Assembly (NCBI RefSeq): GCF_022014495.1
Contig: NZ_JAKLSQ010000001.1
Span: 348,739 to 412,738, forward strand
Length of the DNA stretch: 64,000 bases
Source of the DNA: Sandaracinobacteroides sayramensis
Lineage (GTDB): Bacteria > Pseudomonadota > Alphaproteobacteria > Sphingomonadales > Sphingomonadaceae
Direction of reading: 5' to 3'
Below are positions 63,182 to 64,000 of the stretch, in pieces. Position numbers and translations under genes: made by a program. Under the pieces are notes generated by a model. The model searched no databases. It saw nothing but the letters and a program-made list of their open reading frames with translations, and was not told where the DNA came from. How positions within the stretch are numbered: the stretch's first letter is position 1; every line of letters starts with the position of its first letter.

Positions 63182-64000
63182 CAGCCCGCCTCCCCGCCCG
63201 CCTGGGTTTCGGTGGCGCGCGCGGCGCGCGGCGTGCGGATGGACTGGTGGGCGAGCGCGATCAGCACCAGGATCGTGGCGCCGACCACCACCGAGAAGAC
63301 GCCGATGTCGAACAGAAGCGCGCTTGCGACCGGCATGGTGCCGATGACGGGCAGCTCGATGTAGCGGAAATAGGTGGTGAGGAGCGGATAGCCGAACAGC
63401 CAGGCGGCGGCCCCGGTCAAGGTGGCGGCCAGCAGCCCGAAGCCGATCCAGCGCAGCGGCATGATCATCAGCCGGTCTTCGACATGGCGGGTGCCGCTCG
63501 CCATATATTGCAGGATGATCGCGATCGACATGACGATGCCGGCGGCGAAGCCGCCGCCCGGCAGGTCGTGGCCGCGCAGCAGCAGGTAGATGGCGAAGGT
63601 GACGACGACGGGGAACATCCATTCGATCACCGTGCGCGGGATCATCAGATAATCGGCAAGGGTGTCGCCCACGTCGCGGCTGGCATGGGCGCGGTCGAAC
63701 TCGTTCTGCACGCGCTGCTGTTCCGGTGTCTTGATGCTGTCGGCCGCCGGACGGAAGCGGCGCAGCAGCGAGAAGACGGTGATGGCGACGATCGCCAGCA
63801 CGGTGATTTCGCCCAGCGTGTCGAACGCGCGGAAATCCACCAGGATCACATTGACGATATTGGTGCCGCCGCCCTTGGAATAGGCGTTCTGGGTGAAGAA
63901 GCTGCCGATGCTGTCGGTAAGCGGCCGGCTCATCACCGCATAGGCGGCGAGAGACATGCAAAGACCGGCGATAATCGCGATCACCAGATCGGCGCCGCGC
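63181..64000 (-). CDS. Fused antiporter subunit A/B (PhaAB type), C-terminal part, cut by the window edge
   Basis: About 272 residues are present and the frame stays open to base 64000. The first part (SIGSFFTQNAYSKGGGTNIVNVILVDFRAFDTLGEITVLAIVAITVFSLL) is the conserved C-terminus of MrpA; it continues without a stop into an MrpB domain (PRTVIEWMFPVVVTFAIYLLLRGHDLPGGGFAAGIVMSIAIILQYMASG). One polypeptide carrying both A and B, followed by C-D-E-F-G, is the Pha (group 2) form of the antiporter, as in Sinorhizobium, used for Na+/K+ and pH homeostasis. The N-terminal part lies outside the window. Confidence 0.9.
   Translation of the reverse strand, partial: RGADLVIAIIAGLCMSLAAYAVMSRPLTDSIGSFFTQNAYSKGGGTNIVNVILVDFRAFDTLGEITVLAIVAITVFSLLRRFRPAADSIKTPEQQRVQNEFDRAHASRDVGDTLADYLMIPRTVIEWMFPVVVTFAIYLLLRGHDLPGGGFAAGIVMSIAIILQYMASGTRHVEDRLMIMPLRWIGFGLLAATLTGAAAWLFGYPLLTTYFRYIELPVIGTMPVASALLFDIGVFSVVVGATILVLIALAHQSIRTPRAARATETQAGGEAG

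Overview
The window is chromosomal DNA from a high-GC alphaproteobacterium, most likely a sphingomonad (order Sphingomonadales). The basis is gene content and order: rph-rdgB-hemW, pyrE-pdxJ-acpS-lepB, trpGDC-lexA, DUF481 and DUF748 proteins, a large TonB-dependent receptor, a PEPxxWA-CTERM protein, coniferyl-aldehyde-dehydrogenase-like ALDH, an alphaproteobacterial GTTC-N7-GTTC SOS box, and promoters of the form TTGACC-N17-CTAG. No tRNA, rRNA, CRISPR array, transposase or phage gene is visible.

Layout. 0-13 kb is housekeeping: the rph tail, rdgB, hemW, an AMIN/Amidase_3 cell-wall amidase, pyrC with an orphan barstar-like gene, dnaN, a riboflavin cluster (ribD, ribE, an unusual HTH-RibB-RibX fusion, ribH) and lepA. 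12.6-16.5 kb carries a DUF4268 gene directly behind lepA, a flavin-dependent dehydrogenase and an AI-2E family transporter. 16.5-19 kb is the tightly overlapping pyrE-pdxJ-acpS-lepB operon. 19-25 kb holds two tandem DUF481 genes, a bifunctional Rel/SpoT enzyme divergent from a DksA-type zinc-finger protein, rpsD and rpoZ. 25-32 kb holds a lipoprotein, a repeat island, a DsbA-like thiol oxidoreductase, an M48 protease, tpiA, trpGDC and lexA. 32-42.6 kb is mixed: PEP-CTERM protein with a sigma-54 promoter, acyl-CoA carboxyltransferase, YihY/BrkB, a DnaJ-like chaperone, pdxH, glpD, exported superoxide dismutase, and a patatin-type (type Vd) autotransporter divergent from a small cytochrome c. 42.6-51.5 kb holds envelope proteins (DUF748, DUF4136, DUF3011, LprI-like), ALDH, Nudix, tesB and a DUF167 gene. 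51.5-60 kb looks accessory: an outer-membrane barrel, two paralogous AraC regulators, secreted and membrane proteins of unknown function, an SDR and a TonB receptor, separated by long non-coding spacers, one AT-rich and one with a copy of a dispersed inverted repeat. 60-64 kb is a Pha/Mrp-type multisubunit cation/proton antiporter operon that runs off the right edge.

Most interesting points: (1) the riboflavin gene with an N-terminal Cro/CI-type helix-turn-helix, a RibB domain and a cysteine-less RibA-like (RibX) domain, preceded by a perfect 10-bp-arm palindrome that covers its ribosome-binding site, suggesting autoregulation; (2) a consensus sigma-54 promoter in front of the PEP-CTERM protein; (3) a zinc-finger protein with the exact DksA metal spacing divergent from the (p)ppGpp enzyme; (4) a 33-bp perfect inverted repeat with a second degenerate copy 28 kb away. 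All functional statements come from reading the sequence; no database search was run.
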